Below are positions 52,628-60,768 of a stretch of DNA of 63,503 nucleotides, one piece after another. The stretch covers positions 1-63,503 of the forward strand of contig JAYYZW010000115.1 in NCBI GenBank assembly GCA_036339995.1, read 5' to 3'. Numbering within the stretch: the first letter of the stretch is position 1; every line of letters starts with the position of its first letter. This DNA is from JAYYZW01 sp036339995. Lineage in GTDB: Bacteria; Pseudomonadota; Gammaproteobacteria; Ga0077536. A program made the position numbers and the translations under genes. Under the pieces are notes generated by a model. The model saw only the letters and a program-made list of their open reading frames with translations. It had not been told where the DNA came from and ran no database searches.

Positions 52628-53506
52628 CTAATCCTTCCGCATGGCGGTGAGAAATTCTCGCCGTTCCCGTTCGAGGCTGATGCGTGCGACGATGAGGTCG
52701 AGGATCGTGCGCACGCGTTTTTCGAGCCGGTGGCCCGCGCGGAAGTCGGCGGGCGCATAGAAATCGATACGATTGGCGTCGACCAGGTTCTTACACACGG
52801 TAATTGACGCCCGAGTCCTCGGTTTGTGTACGGCGACGGCGAAACCACCATAATTCTTAACTACCGTCATACACGGCACGTCCGTGAGGCCGTCGCCGAC
52901 GTATAACATGTGCTGAAACGGTATCGGGCGTTCGCCCTCGGGCATGTATTCGTTGATGGTCTCCTGAGCCTCTTCGCGGCCCTTATTGATCCGAAAAAGG
53001 TACTGGGTCTTGCCGGTATCGTTGATCACGATGATGGGGAAGCGCGCCGCTTCGTGATGATCGAAATAGTATTGCGACGCGTAGATGCGGGCGAAGTGAT
53101 GCTTGATACTGACGCCTTCGAGAATCTCGCTCAATCCCGCGGAAATGATGTAATGCCGGACCTGAACATGGCCGCCCGACTTTTCGTCGACGTAGGTATT
53201 CAGCCGATCGAACCAGCTTTCGACGCCCGGGTAATATTTGATGCCGGCCGCGAGTTCGCGTAGTGCGTCACGACTCAGGTGCGCCTTGTTTTGTTCGATT
53301 TTTTCGATCAGCAGGCGCATATAAGTCAGGATGCTGTCGCCACCCGTGCGCGCGACTTCCGCGTTGACTTCCTCCCAGAAGGCCTTGCCCGTAATGCCAA
53401 GCTCGGGCAGGACGGTGTACTCCTGCATCGGCTGCGGCGTCAGTGTCCCGTCAAAATCATAGACGACGGCAAGCGTGTTGCGGGGTGTGTGCTGTTCGCG
53501 CGCCAT
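52628..53506 (-). CDS. HAD-superfamily phosphatase
   Basis: 292 residues. Motif I is VVYDFDGTLTP (nucleophile Asp), motif II in HYIISAGLSEIL, and motif III/IV LYVGDGLTDVPCM. This looks like the phosphoserine-phosphatase-like branch with a large cap. Substrate unknown. It is followed by the lipoprotein gene and the two probably form one transcript. Confidence 0.85.
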   Translation of the reverse strand: MAREQHTPRNTLAVVYDFDGTLTPQPMQEYTVLPELGITGKAFWEEVNAEVARTGGDSILTYMRLLIEKIEQNKAHLSRDALRELAAGIKYYPGVESWFDRLNTYVDEKSGGHVQVRHYIISAGLSEILEGVSIKHHFARIYASQYYFDHHEAARFPIIVINDTGKTQYLFRINKGREEAQETINEYMPEGERPIPFQHMLYVGDGLTDVPCMTVVKNYGGFAVAVHKPRTRASITVCKNLVDANRIDFYAPADFRAGHRLEKRVRTILDLIVARISLERERREFLTAMRKD

Positions 53507-53533
53507 AATGGGTGAATCGCGTCCGGTTACTCC

Positions 53534-54061
53534 CTAAGTCCGACAGGCTGCCAGGTAGTGCATCAGCACTTCCTCACTGAAACATGCGAAGACGACGGAT
53601 TCCAATGTTTCCGACGCCGTCACTCCTTTGACGACTTCTTCCACAGCGATCGCCGTCGCGGCTCCCAGCGGGTAGCCGTAAGCGCCGCAACTGATCGCGG
53701 GAAACGCAATCGAGCGCATGCCGCTTTCATCAGCGATCGCGAGACAGTGGCGATAACAGCTGGCCAGCAGCTCCGGTTCACCCTGGGTGCCACCGTGCCA
53801 GACCGGACCGACAGTGTGAATGACGTGACCGGTGCGCAAACGATAGCCGCGGGTCAATCTCGCCTCGCCGGTTTGGCAGCCGCCGAGTCCGCGGCATTCT
53901 TCCAGCAACTCAGGACCGGCCGCACGGTGAATAGCGCCGTCCACGCCGCCGCCGCCAAGCAGGGTTTCGTTTGCCGCGTTTACGATGGCGTCGACGGCGA
54001 GCGTCGTGATATCGATCCGACGCGGGCCGATGGTCGCGCGGATTGATCGCATAGTGGTCAT
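53534..54061 (-). CDS. Macrodomain protein, O-acetyl-ADP-ribose deacetylase type (YmdB-like)
   Basis: 175 residues. The macrodomain shows VDAIVNAANETLLGGGGVDGAIHRAAG, the canonical ADP-ribose binding loop, and AFPAISCGAYGYPLGAAT at the second loop. These domains hydrolyse O-acetyl-ADP-ribose or remove mono-ADP-ribose. The start could also be the methionine at residue 4. Confidence 0.9.
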   Translation of the reverse strand: MTTMRSIRATIGPRRIDITTLAVDAIVNAANETLLGGGGVDGAIHRAAGPELLEECRGLGGCQTGEARLTRGYRLRTGHVIHTVGPVWHGGTQGEPELLASCYRHCLAIADESGMRSIAFPAISCGAYGYPLGAATAIAVEEVVKGVTASETLESVVFACFSEEVLMHYLAACRT

Positions 54062-54085
54062 CGCGGCTACTCCTCGCCCCCGTGA

Positions 54086-54766
54086 TCAATGAATACCAAG
54101 GAGGGCCAGAACCACACGCGCGGCACGCGTTGTCGTCGGCAGGACGTAATCCGCCAGCACAGTGACTTCAGGTGAGGGTTGATGCAGGTCGGGCACCATG
54201 ATGGTCAGCATATGCGCGCCCGATGCCGACCTTACGCCGGCTTCGGAATCTTCCAGTGCGACGCATCGCGTCGGATGAATGCCGATCGCCTCGGCCGCGT
54301 GAAGGAATATTTCAGGCGCTGGTTTGCCCTCGTCAACCTCGTTCCCGGCGACGAGGCAGTCGATGTTGGACCACAGACCGGCCATCTCGAGAGAGCGCTC
54401 AGCCTGATCGCGCTGCGTGGACGTTGCGACGGCGAACGGAATACCGCGGGCTCGCAGTGTCATTAACAGCGTGTTCATGCCGGGCTGTGCTGGTACGCCA
54501 TGCTGATCGGTATGCTCCATCCAGATTTCGCGAAAACGATCGCCGAATTGCCGCATCGGAAAATCGGGTCCCATGGACTTGCTCACCGAAGCTTCGACCG
54601 CAGACGGTGGCAGACCCATCCACATGACGTAGATGTCGTCGGTCACTAAGTGCCCGAGATCGCTCGCCGCTTGCTGCGCCGCCATGCGATAAAGCGGTTC
54701 AGAATCAATGAGGATACCATCCATGTCGAACACGACGCCTGCGTATTGCTCGCCCACGGCGTTCAT
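54086..54766 (-). CDS. HAD-family sugar-phosphate phosphatase, YniC/HxpB-like
   Basis: 226 residues. Motif I VVFDMDGILIDSEPLY, motif II FAVATSTQRDQAERSLEMAG, motif III GKPAPEIFLHAAEAIG and motif IV CVALEDSEAGVRSA are the beta-phosphoglucomutase-like pattern. Similarity to E. coli 2-deoxyglucose-6-phosphatase (HxpB/YniC) is plausible. Its start overlaps the LOG stop by four bases (ATGA). Confidence 0.85.
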   Translation of the reverse strand: MNAVGEQYAGVVFDMDGILIDSEPLYRMAAQQAASDLGHLVTDDIYVMWMGLPPSAVEASVSKSMGPDFPMRQFGDRFREIWMEHTDQHGVPAQPGMNTLLMTLRARGIPFAVATSTQRDQAERSLEMAGLWSNIDCLVAGNEVDEGKPAPEIFLHAAEAIGIHPTRCVALEDSEAGVRSASGAHMLTIMVPDLHQPSPEVTVLADYVLPTTTRAARVVLALLGIH

Positions 54767-55311
54767 GTGCTACTCGATTCCATGAGAGCTTCTAGCAGTA
54801 AGCAGGGCTGCGATCGCACGATAATATGCGCCAACTCTTCCTCACCCACAAAGCCTTCTTCGGTGAGGTGTTCGAGAAGTTCGAACCAACGATCGAAAAA
54901 GCCGGCGACGTTGAGCAGGCCGATCGTCTGACCTAGTTGTCGCAGTTGGCGCCACGCGATGACTTCGAAAATTTCGTCCAGGGTGCCGATACCGCCTGGC
55001 AGGGCCACGAATGCATCGGAGCGCTCGATCATCAGCGACTTGCGTTCGAACAGGTCGTCCACCACGATACATTCGCTCAGGCTCTCATGAGCGACTTCGC
55101 GCTCGCGAAGAAATTCTGGAATGACGCCGGTCACATGACCGCCACCGGCAAGTGCGGCGTCCGCAACTGCGCCCATCAGGCCGACACGCCCCCCGCCGTA
55201 GACGAGCGCGATGTTCCGCATCGCCAGCTCGCGACCGAAAGCCTCGGCCGCCAACAGGTAATCCTCGCGGGCGCCTGTCCGTGAACCGCAGAAAACACAA
55301 ATCGAAAACAA
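54763..55311 (-). CDS. LOG-family (TIGR00730) nucleoside 5'-monophosphate phosphoribohydrolase
   Basis: 182 residues. FCGSRTGAREDY near the start, LVYGGGRVGLMGAVADAAL and the catalytic PGGIGTLDEIFEV are the LOG/cytokinin-activating-enzyme signature. Family members cleave nucleotides to free base and ribose 5-phosphate. The last bases overlap the HAD start. Confidence 0.9.
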   Translation of the reverse strand: MFSICVFCGSRTGAREDYLLAAEAFGRELAMRNIALVYGGGRVGLMGAVADAALAGGGHVTGVIPEFLREREVAHESLSECIVVDDLFERKSLMIERSDAFVALPGGIGTLDEIFEVIAWRQLRQLGQTIGLLNVAGFFDRWFELLEHLTEEGFVGEEELAHIIVRSQPCLLLEALMESSST

Positions 55312-55344
55312 AGGACCGAATACTCGTGGGTGACTTCGATAGAC

Positions 55345-55947
55345 CTATTCTGTCATCCATACCAAGGCGCCGCCCTGTACGCTCCACACACCGCCTGCCC
55401 GTTCGAGGTGGACCAGTCGCCCGGCACCACACTCGGCACCGCACTGATGTTCGATATAGACCAGGGCGTGCGACAGGGAATCGTCGAATCCGGCGCGCGA
55501 CAGGCGCAGAATGCCCGGCGCGCTCGGATAGCGTTTGAAAAACTCTATCCAGCCTTGCTGCGGTTCGACGTTATCGAACAATTCGGACAAGCTACGCTCG
55601 CTAAGAAGGTGATAGGACACCTCAAGGCTTAGCGGCTGGTCAATGAGGCGCGGCAGGGTGTTCCTGAGCGACCAGTTGTCCAGGGTTGCACGCGGGATTT
55701 CCAATTGGGTCACGATCGCAGATGCCGTCTCGGCATCGACGACGACCGCGGCCGGGTCACCGGTCGTATGGTCGGCGATGATGACGACAGGCGTATTCGG
55801 AGCCACACCGTGGTTGATCAAGGCCGCGAGAACCTCGAGTTCACGCTCTGTAAATGCTGCGAATTCGCCGGCGCGCGCCGCGGTTAAAGTCGACGCCAAC
55901 AGCGAAAGCGTAACGGCCAGAAAGGTGAACTTCGATAGCGTTTTCAT
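55345..55947 (-). CDS. Exported protein of unknown function
   Basis: 200 residues with a signal peptide (KFTFLAVTLSLLASTLTAARA, cleavage near ARA). The mature protein has an ALINHG..., VVIIADHTTGDP stretch and a C-terminal half with SHALVYIEHQCGAECGAGRLV; a Cys pair lies near the end. No family is recognised. It lies in the minus-strand run after the MmgE gene. Confidence 0.7.
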   Translation of the reverse strand: MKTLSKFTFLAVTLSLLASTLTAARAGEFAAFTERELEVLAALINHGVAPNTPVVIIADHTTGDPAAVVVDAETASAIVTQLEIPRATLDNWSLRNTLPRLIDQPLSLEVSYHLLSERSLSELFDNVEPQQGWIEFFKRYPSAPGILRLSRAGFDDSLSHALVYIEHQCGAECGAGRLVHLERAGGVWSVQGGALVWMTE

Positions 55948-55973
55948 GGTGGTTTGATTCCCTGGAAAGAGTG

Positions 55974-57386
55974 TTATACCGCCTGTCTGTGCGGGGCGGA
56001 TTCGACGGTGGTCAGCGCTTCGGCCAGTTCCCTAAGATCAGGCGCGGATTCCAGACACAGCACGATATCCGCCAGATGCTCCGATGCCGACGGGCTCAAC
56101 GCGAGACGCGTATTGTCGAAGTATTTCTCGAGAATGTCAGATTCACTCAGAGGATTTGCATCGGCGCCCCGGTTGACGGCCTCACGGTGCTCGAGTCGAC
56201 GCCCGTCGCGCGTGTTCACGACAAGGCTGCCGGAATAGTATTTCGGATAGGCCGATTCGGGATCCTCGGCATAGTCTATGCGCGCGGCAAGCGCCACAAT
56301 GGCGGGATCCTCGAGCGCCTCGGGTTCGAGCTCGGCCAGAGTGAACCGTCCACGCACGATGCTCGCTGCAATCATGTACGGTACGCTGAACTGCGCTTCG
56401 TAATGATTTGCTGGACGGCGCTTCTCGGCCAGGGGTTCGCACACGACGGTAGCCTGGTCGGCATGAATTAAAGCCGTTGCCGACTCGATATCATCGGCCT
56501 CGATTCCGTGTTCTTTTTTGAGCGCGATGGCGCAATCGGCAAACGCGTGATTGAAATGGCAGGCCGGGTAGGGTTTGAACGCGATCCCGGTCGTGCGCCA
56601 GTCGCGGCCCAAGTCATTGCCGATTTGCTCGACATCGACGTCGTGACCGGGACCCAGCAGCGTGTTGTAAAGGCCGAAACGTCCTTCAAAGGGCCGCTCG
56701 GGACCCTTGAACGCGTGGCCGGCGAGGGTCGCCGCGGTGAGCCCTGCCACCGCGGCCCAGCCGGGATGCATGCGCTTGGTCCAGGCGCCGTCGGCGAGGA
56801 ATTCCATCGAGCCCGAGGCCATGCTCAAGGTGATGCCCAGTGCATCGCAAAATACCGATTGCGTGAGCCCCTTGAGCCACGCCGCCGCGCCGGCACAGCC
56901 GAAAGCGCCGACGATTCCGGTCGGGTGTAAGCCACGCCTCTGCAAGCCGCCACGGGCCACTTCGCCGATGCGGGCGTCGAGTTCAACTGCAAGCACATAG
57001 GCCGCGAGTGTGTCTGCGCCCGATGCCTGGACCTGCAATCCCAGGTTGAACGCAAGCGGTACGGCGCTTGCCGAGCAATGCACGACACTGGCGCCGTGGG
57101 TATCGTCGAAATCGAGGCCGTGAATAAGCGTGCCGTTGGCGAGCAAGGCATCGCGCAACGAGAGCCGCGCGCGCTGCCCGATGACGGGCGATTGACCGTT
57201 GCCACCCATCTCGGTTGCGGCTGCCATGATCGAATCGGCAAAATCGTAGCGGGTGGAAGCAAGACCGATCCCGAGGCTGTCGAGTATGCAGAGCTTCGCG
57301 TGGTGGACGACTTCGCGTGGCAGGCGGGGTGGATTCAGTTGCGCGGCAAACGCGGCGAATTTCTGTGAGATCGTAGGACTGGGCAT
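55974..57386 (-). CDS. MmgE/PrpD-family protein
   Basis: 470 residues. The family segments LCILDSLGIGLAS, GLDFDDTHGASVVHCSASAVP, GLQRRGLHPTGIVGAFGCAGA and FKPYPACHFNHAFADCAIAL are those of 2-methylcitrate dehydratase and relatives (MmgE/PrpD, DUF2264). No prpC or prpB is adjacent, so the substrate is uncertain. The ATG at 57386 is chosen; the frame runs open to 57473 without support. Confidence 0.9.
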   Translation of the reverse strand: MPSPTISQKFAAFAAQLNPPRLPREVVHHAKLCILDSLGIGLASTRYDFADSIMAAATEMGGNGQSPVIGQRARLSLRDALLANGTLIHGLDFDDTHGASVVHCSASAVPLAFNLGLQVQASGADTLAAYVLAVELDARIGEVARGGLQRRGLHPTGIVGAFGCAGAAAWLKGLTQSVFCDALGITLSMASGSMEFLADGAWTKRMHPGWAAVAGLTAATLAGHAFKGPERPFEGRFGLYNTLLGPGHDVDVEQIGNDLGRDWRTTGIAFKPYPACHFNHAFADCAIALKKEHGIEADDIESATALIHADQATVVCEPLAEKRRPANHYEAQFSVPYMIAASIVRGRFTLAELEPEALEDPAIVALAARIDYAEDPESAYPKYYSGSLVVNTRDGRRLEHREAVNRGADANPLSESDILEKYFDNTRLALSPSASEHLADIVLCLESAPDLRELAEALTTVESAPHRQAV

Positions 57387-57501
57387 CGATAAATGACTCG
57401 TGGACAGTTTAAGACGGCTGCGATTGTGTGCATGATTGCAGACGGCGTATCGTTCGATCAACGTGTGTCGCACGGTGGTCTGCGGCCACGGGGGTCGCGT
57501 T

Positions 57502-57558
57502 AATACGCGGGGCCTGCAGGCGAACGCGCGTTAAAAGGCCGTTAAAGACCCGCGTATT
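57502..57558. repeat. 57-bp inverted repeat AATACGCGGG...CCCGCGTATT
   Basis: Perfect 10-base arms enclose two smaller palindromes (GCCTGCAGGC and AACGCGCGTT). It lies in the divergent gap between the MmgE gene and the exported FAH-fold gene and may be an operator or a terminator-like fold. Confidence 0.5.
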
Positions 57559-57594
57559 TCGACTCTCTTTTAAAAGGAGCAATCCTGCAAGGAC

Positions 57595-58476
57595 ATGGAC
57601 CGACGGTGCAACATTTCAACCAGGCGGCTCGCCTTGGTCTGGTGCGTGATCACTGTATGGACGGGCGCTGCGAATGCTGATGCGGATAACTGGGCCGAGA
57701 TCATCATCGGGGAAACGGCTAAGGGCGCGTCGATGCCGGTCTTGTCGGCCTACGGAGCCGGACTCGACGTTGCGACCGCCTATGAAATTCAGCGCATAGT
57801 GGTCGAAGACGCGCTCGAAACCCGTCAGATCGGCGGCTACAAGGCGGGCTTTACCAGCGCCGCCGCCCGCGCCCGGTTCCAGCTCGAAAAACCGTTGGCC
57901 GGCGTGCTGTTCGCCGATGGGCAGCTCGGCGACGGGGCCGAGATCCGCCGCGATGCTTTCAAGCGCTTGATGGTCGAGGTAGAGATCGGCTACGTCCTCC
58001 GTTCACCCATCACGCGGCGCATTCAATCGACGGCCGATCTGAAGACCTATGTGCTCCATGCCGTGCCGGCTGTTGAGCTGCCTGACGTGAATTACGAAGA
58101 CTTGGGCCAATTGAATGGACTGGACATCGTCGCAACGAACATGGCCGTCGCCGCTTACCTGGTGGGCAAGCCATTCCGCTTTACCGATCTAGAGGAAGTC
58201 AACGTGCTCGAGGTTGCGCTCTATCGCGACGGCAAGTTAGTCGACGACGGCCATGCGGCGAATGCGCTCGGCGATCAATTACGCGCCCTGCTGTGGCTGG
58301 TCAACGATCGGCAGGCACGCGGCTGGCCTCTTCGTGCCGGGCAGCTGCTCTTGACCGGTACGCTCGGCAAGATCAATCCCGGGATGACCGGGAATTACAC
58401 CGTGAATTACGGGCGCGGCGAGCTGCGTTTTCGAATCGTCGAGGGCGCTGCCAGTGCCGCTGCTCAAGGCAGATAA
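57595..58476 (+). CDS. Fumarylacetoacetate-hydrolase-fold protein (2-oxopent-4-enoate hydratase-like), exported
   Basis: 293 residues. The C-terminal domain shows RQIGGYKAGFTSAAARARFQ, VEVEIGYVLRSPI, AVELPDVNYED, NMAVAAYLVG and LLLTGTLGKINPGMTGNYTVN, the 2-oxopent-4-enoate hydratase / 2-oxo-hepta-3-ene hydratase pattern with its acidic Mg2+ ligands (VEVE). Unusually for a cytoplasmic family it has a typical N-terminal signal: MDRRCNISTRRLALVWCVIT through an AXA site (TGAANA, cleavage near residue 28). This suggests a periplasmic member; substrate unknown. It overlaps the permease stop by 13 bases in convergent orientation. Confidence 0.8.
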   Translation: MDRRCNISTRRLALVWCVITVWTGAANADADNWAEIIIGETAKGASMPVLSAYGAGLDVATAYEIQRIVVEDALETRQIGGYKAGFTSAAARARFQLEKPLAGVLFADGQLGDGAEIRRDAFKRLMVEVEIGYVLRSPITRRIQSTADLKTYVLHAVPAVELPDVNYEDLGQLNGLDIVATNMAVAAYLVGKPFRFTDLEEVNVLEVALYRDGKLVDDGHAANALGDQLRALLWLVNDRQARGWPLRAGQLLLTGTLGKINPGMTGNYTVNYGRGELRFRIVEGAASAAAQGR

Positions 58477-59813
58477 ACGCGATCGTAGACAGTGAGCAAC
58501 AGGCTGCCGAACACGAGGCCGACCAGCATGTAGCGAAAGTTCCAGCGCAGGAATTGGGTCGACGGGATCCCAAAACGGCCCTGCAGCGCCAGCGTCGCGC
58601 CCGAGAACGGGGACGCGCCGAGCGCAACCGACCAGGCCATGAGCGCCATCAGCGCGATCAGATCCGGATGCGAGACCACGGGCGGAAACAGGCTAGCTAA
58701 GCTTGCAATGCTGATCACCGGATGCACACCGACCAGGGACAGGCCGGCCAGTACGCACATCAGACCGATGGCTTCAGCCGCGCTTGACGGGTCGACGACG
58801 AAGGCGAAATCCATCACGCGCACGGTGGCCGCGATCCCGGTCGACAACACCGCAGCGCCTAGAAACAGCGCGAATTCGGCGCCCATGCGGGACAGTTCGA
58901 AGGTCAGATGATGGCGCAGGAGATCCCGTGTCTCGCCGGGAGGTTCGCGCACACGCAGCAGAAAAAAGCAGCCCGCGGCAGCGATCACGATGATCGTGAG
59001 AATGGACAACGAGGCTGAGATTGCGTGCAGGGCGAATACAAGCATAGCCAGCAACAAGGGCACGGTCAGCGCTTCGGCGTGGATCGGAAAGCCGACGAAT
59101 TCACCAATCCCAGGGTCGGCTTTGAGGTCCCAGGCGCTGTAGGCGATCAGAAAGGCGGCGAGTAAGAGGTTATGGCTGGCGACCGCAAAGACGTCCACAT
59201 TCGGTACGTACAGCACGACCACGCCCATCGACGCAAAAAATGGTGACCAACAGGCGCCGGCGACGAACGCACGGCTGACGACTTTGGCCTGCAAGGGCGT
59301 CAGAGAGCCGTCGCGCGAGATCCGTTGGCCGACGATGTAAGTCGCGGAGATATTGATAACAGCGCCGAGCAGATGCGTGGCCAGCAGCGTTTGCCCGATA
59401 GCGCCTGTACCGTGGGGCAACGATTCCCCAACGTGTGCGCCGGTGCGGGTAACGAGGCGCAGAAACGTAACCATCGCGAGCATTGCCAGGATCGCCTGGT
59501 TGCCTTCGATCAATTGCGGCCACCAGCCGAAATCCCCCGCGCTGCTGGCCAAGACGATTCCGGCGAGGCCGGCCAGACACATGATCGCGACCTGGATCCG
59601 CTGGAAGTTGAGCACGCCCGCGAACAAAAGGGCACCGACTGCCCAAGCCAGAAGACCAGCCGGCCAGGCGGGAAAGGCATCGCCTACGATGCCGTGTATG
59701 ACAGACACCACGATCATCAGGCAGATGAGCGCACCTGCAAGGCGCGCCCGCGGGAGCGCCGTTAACGGTGTGCCCACCGAACCGAACGATCTTGGCTGAT
59801 GCGCGCCGTCCAT
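58464..59813 (-). CDS. Multi-pass transporter-like membrane protein (about 11-12 helices)
   Basis: 449 residues, almost entirely hydrophobic, with small Gly/Ala-rich helices, short loops and no signal peptide. Motif-like stretches are GIGEFVGFPIHAEALTVPLL and VGVHPVISIASLASLFPP. It resembles the ion-transporter superfamily (DUF401/CitMHS/ArsB-NhaD-like, with GVHP in a membrane loop), but I cannot assign a substrate. It starts 16 bases after the ppsR stop, so the two may be co-transcribed. Confidence 0.65.
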   Translation of the reverse strand: MDGAHQPRSFGSVGTPLTALPRARLAGALICLMIVVSVIHGIVGDAFPAWPAGLLAWAVGALLFAGVLNFQRIQVAIMCLAGLAGIVLASSAGDFGWWPQLIEGNQAILAMLAMVTFLRLVTRTGAHVGESLPHGTGAIGQTLLATHLLGAVINISATYIVGQRISRDGSLTPLQAKVVSRAFVAGACWSPFFASMGVVVLYVPNVDVFAVASHNLLLAAFLIAYSAWDLKADPGIGEFVGFPIHAEALTVPLLLAMLVFALHAISASLSILTIIVIAAAGCFFLLRVREPPGETRDLLRHHLTFELSRMGAEFALFLGAAVLSTGIAATVRVMDFAFVVDPSSAAEAIGLMCVLAGLSLVGVHPVISIASLASLFPPVVSHPDLIALMALMAWSVALGASPFSGATLALQGRFGIPSTQFLRWNFRYMLVGLVFGSLLLTVYDRVYLP

Positions 59814-59829
59814 GGAGCACCGCTGATGT

Positions 59830-60636
59830 TCAATGCAACTTCATGTCGCGTCCAATGGTGGCCGCGATTTCTTCGATGGAGACGGTCGTGGTGTCGATGT
59901 ACTGAATATTCTGGGCTTCGAAAAGGGCTTCGGCCCTGGCGACCTCCGAGCGGCATTGCGCGAGCATCGCGTAGTTCCCGTGCGGCCGGCGTTCGCGCCG
60001 TATACGGCTCAACTGTTCCGGAACAATGGTCAATCCGTAGAGCTTGTCGCGGCAGGGCTTCAGGGTTTTCGGCAGTGAATCGTCCTTCAACTCGTCGTCC
60101 GTGAGCGGATAGTTGGCGGCTTTCAGTGAATAATGCATGGCGAGATATAGACAGGTGGGTGTCTTACCCGAGCGAGACACGCCGACCACTATGATGTCCG
60201 CGTCATGCAGATCCCGCGGGCTCAATCCGTCGTCATGATTCAAGGTGAAGTTCAGGGCCTTGACGCGGCGTTCATAGGTACGGGAGTCGCCGATGCCGTG
60301 CATGCGGCCGGCCGTATGGGATGACTGCCGGCCGAGGATTTCCTCAAGCGGTTCGATGAAAGTGCCGAACAAATCGAATACGCATTCACTGCTTTCGGCT
60401 ATGATTTTCTGGATGGTCGGATCGGTAAGCGTACTGAAGACCAGCGGCGGCGTTTCGCCCTCGGCTGCTGCTATCTGGATAGTCGCAGCCGCGTTACGGG
60501 CGTCCAGTTCGTTGGTAATGAACGGGATATTTGTGCGCTTGAACTCGAAATCCGGAAACTGCGTGAGCAGGCTTTCGCCAAGCATTTCTGCAGTGATTCC
60601 CGTGCGATCTGATATGAAGAAAACGCGGCGTTTCAT
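59830..60636 (-). CDS. ppsR: PEP synthase regulatory protein (bifunctional kinase/phosphorylase, DUF299)
   Basis: 268 residues. P-loop GVSRSGKTPTCLYLAM (about residue 150) and MKRRVFFISDRTGITAEMLG at the start are the PPDK/PEPS regulatory protein family. In E. coli it phosphorylates (with ADP) and dephosphorylates a Thr of PpsA, controlling PEP synthase activity. It is divergent from ppsA, as in E. coli, with a 132-base shared intergenic region. Confidence 0.96.
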   Translation of the reverse strand: MKRRVFFISDRTGITAEMLGESLLTQFPDFEFKRTNIPFITNELDARNAAATIQIAAAEGETPPLVFSTLTDPTIQKIIAESSECVFDLFGTFIEPLEEILGRQSSHTAGRMHGIGDSRTYERRVKALNFTLNHDDGLSPRDLHDADIIVVGVSRSGKTPTCLYLAMHYSLKAANYPLTDDELKDDSLPKTLKPCRDKLYGLTIVPEQLSRIRRERRPHGNYAMLAQCRSEVARAEALFEAQNIQYIDTTTVSIEEIAATIGRDMKLH

Positions 60637-60768
60637 CGGTTCCGGGGAAGTTCGTGACTCGGGTACAATTGCCAGCGTGTTGCCGGTGGTCAGACCAGCC
60701 GACCTTCTGTCATAACACCGTGTGTCATGGCTTATTCAGCGGTTCTATAAGGGCGAACGAAAACCGTA

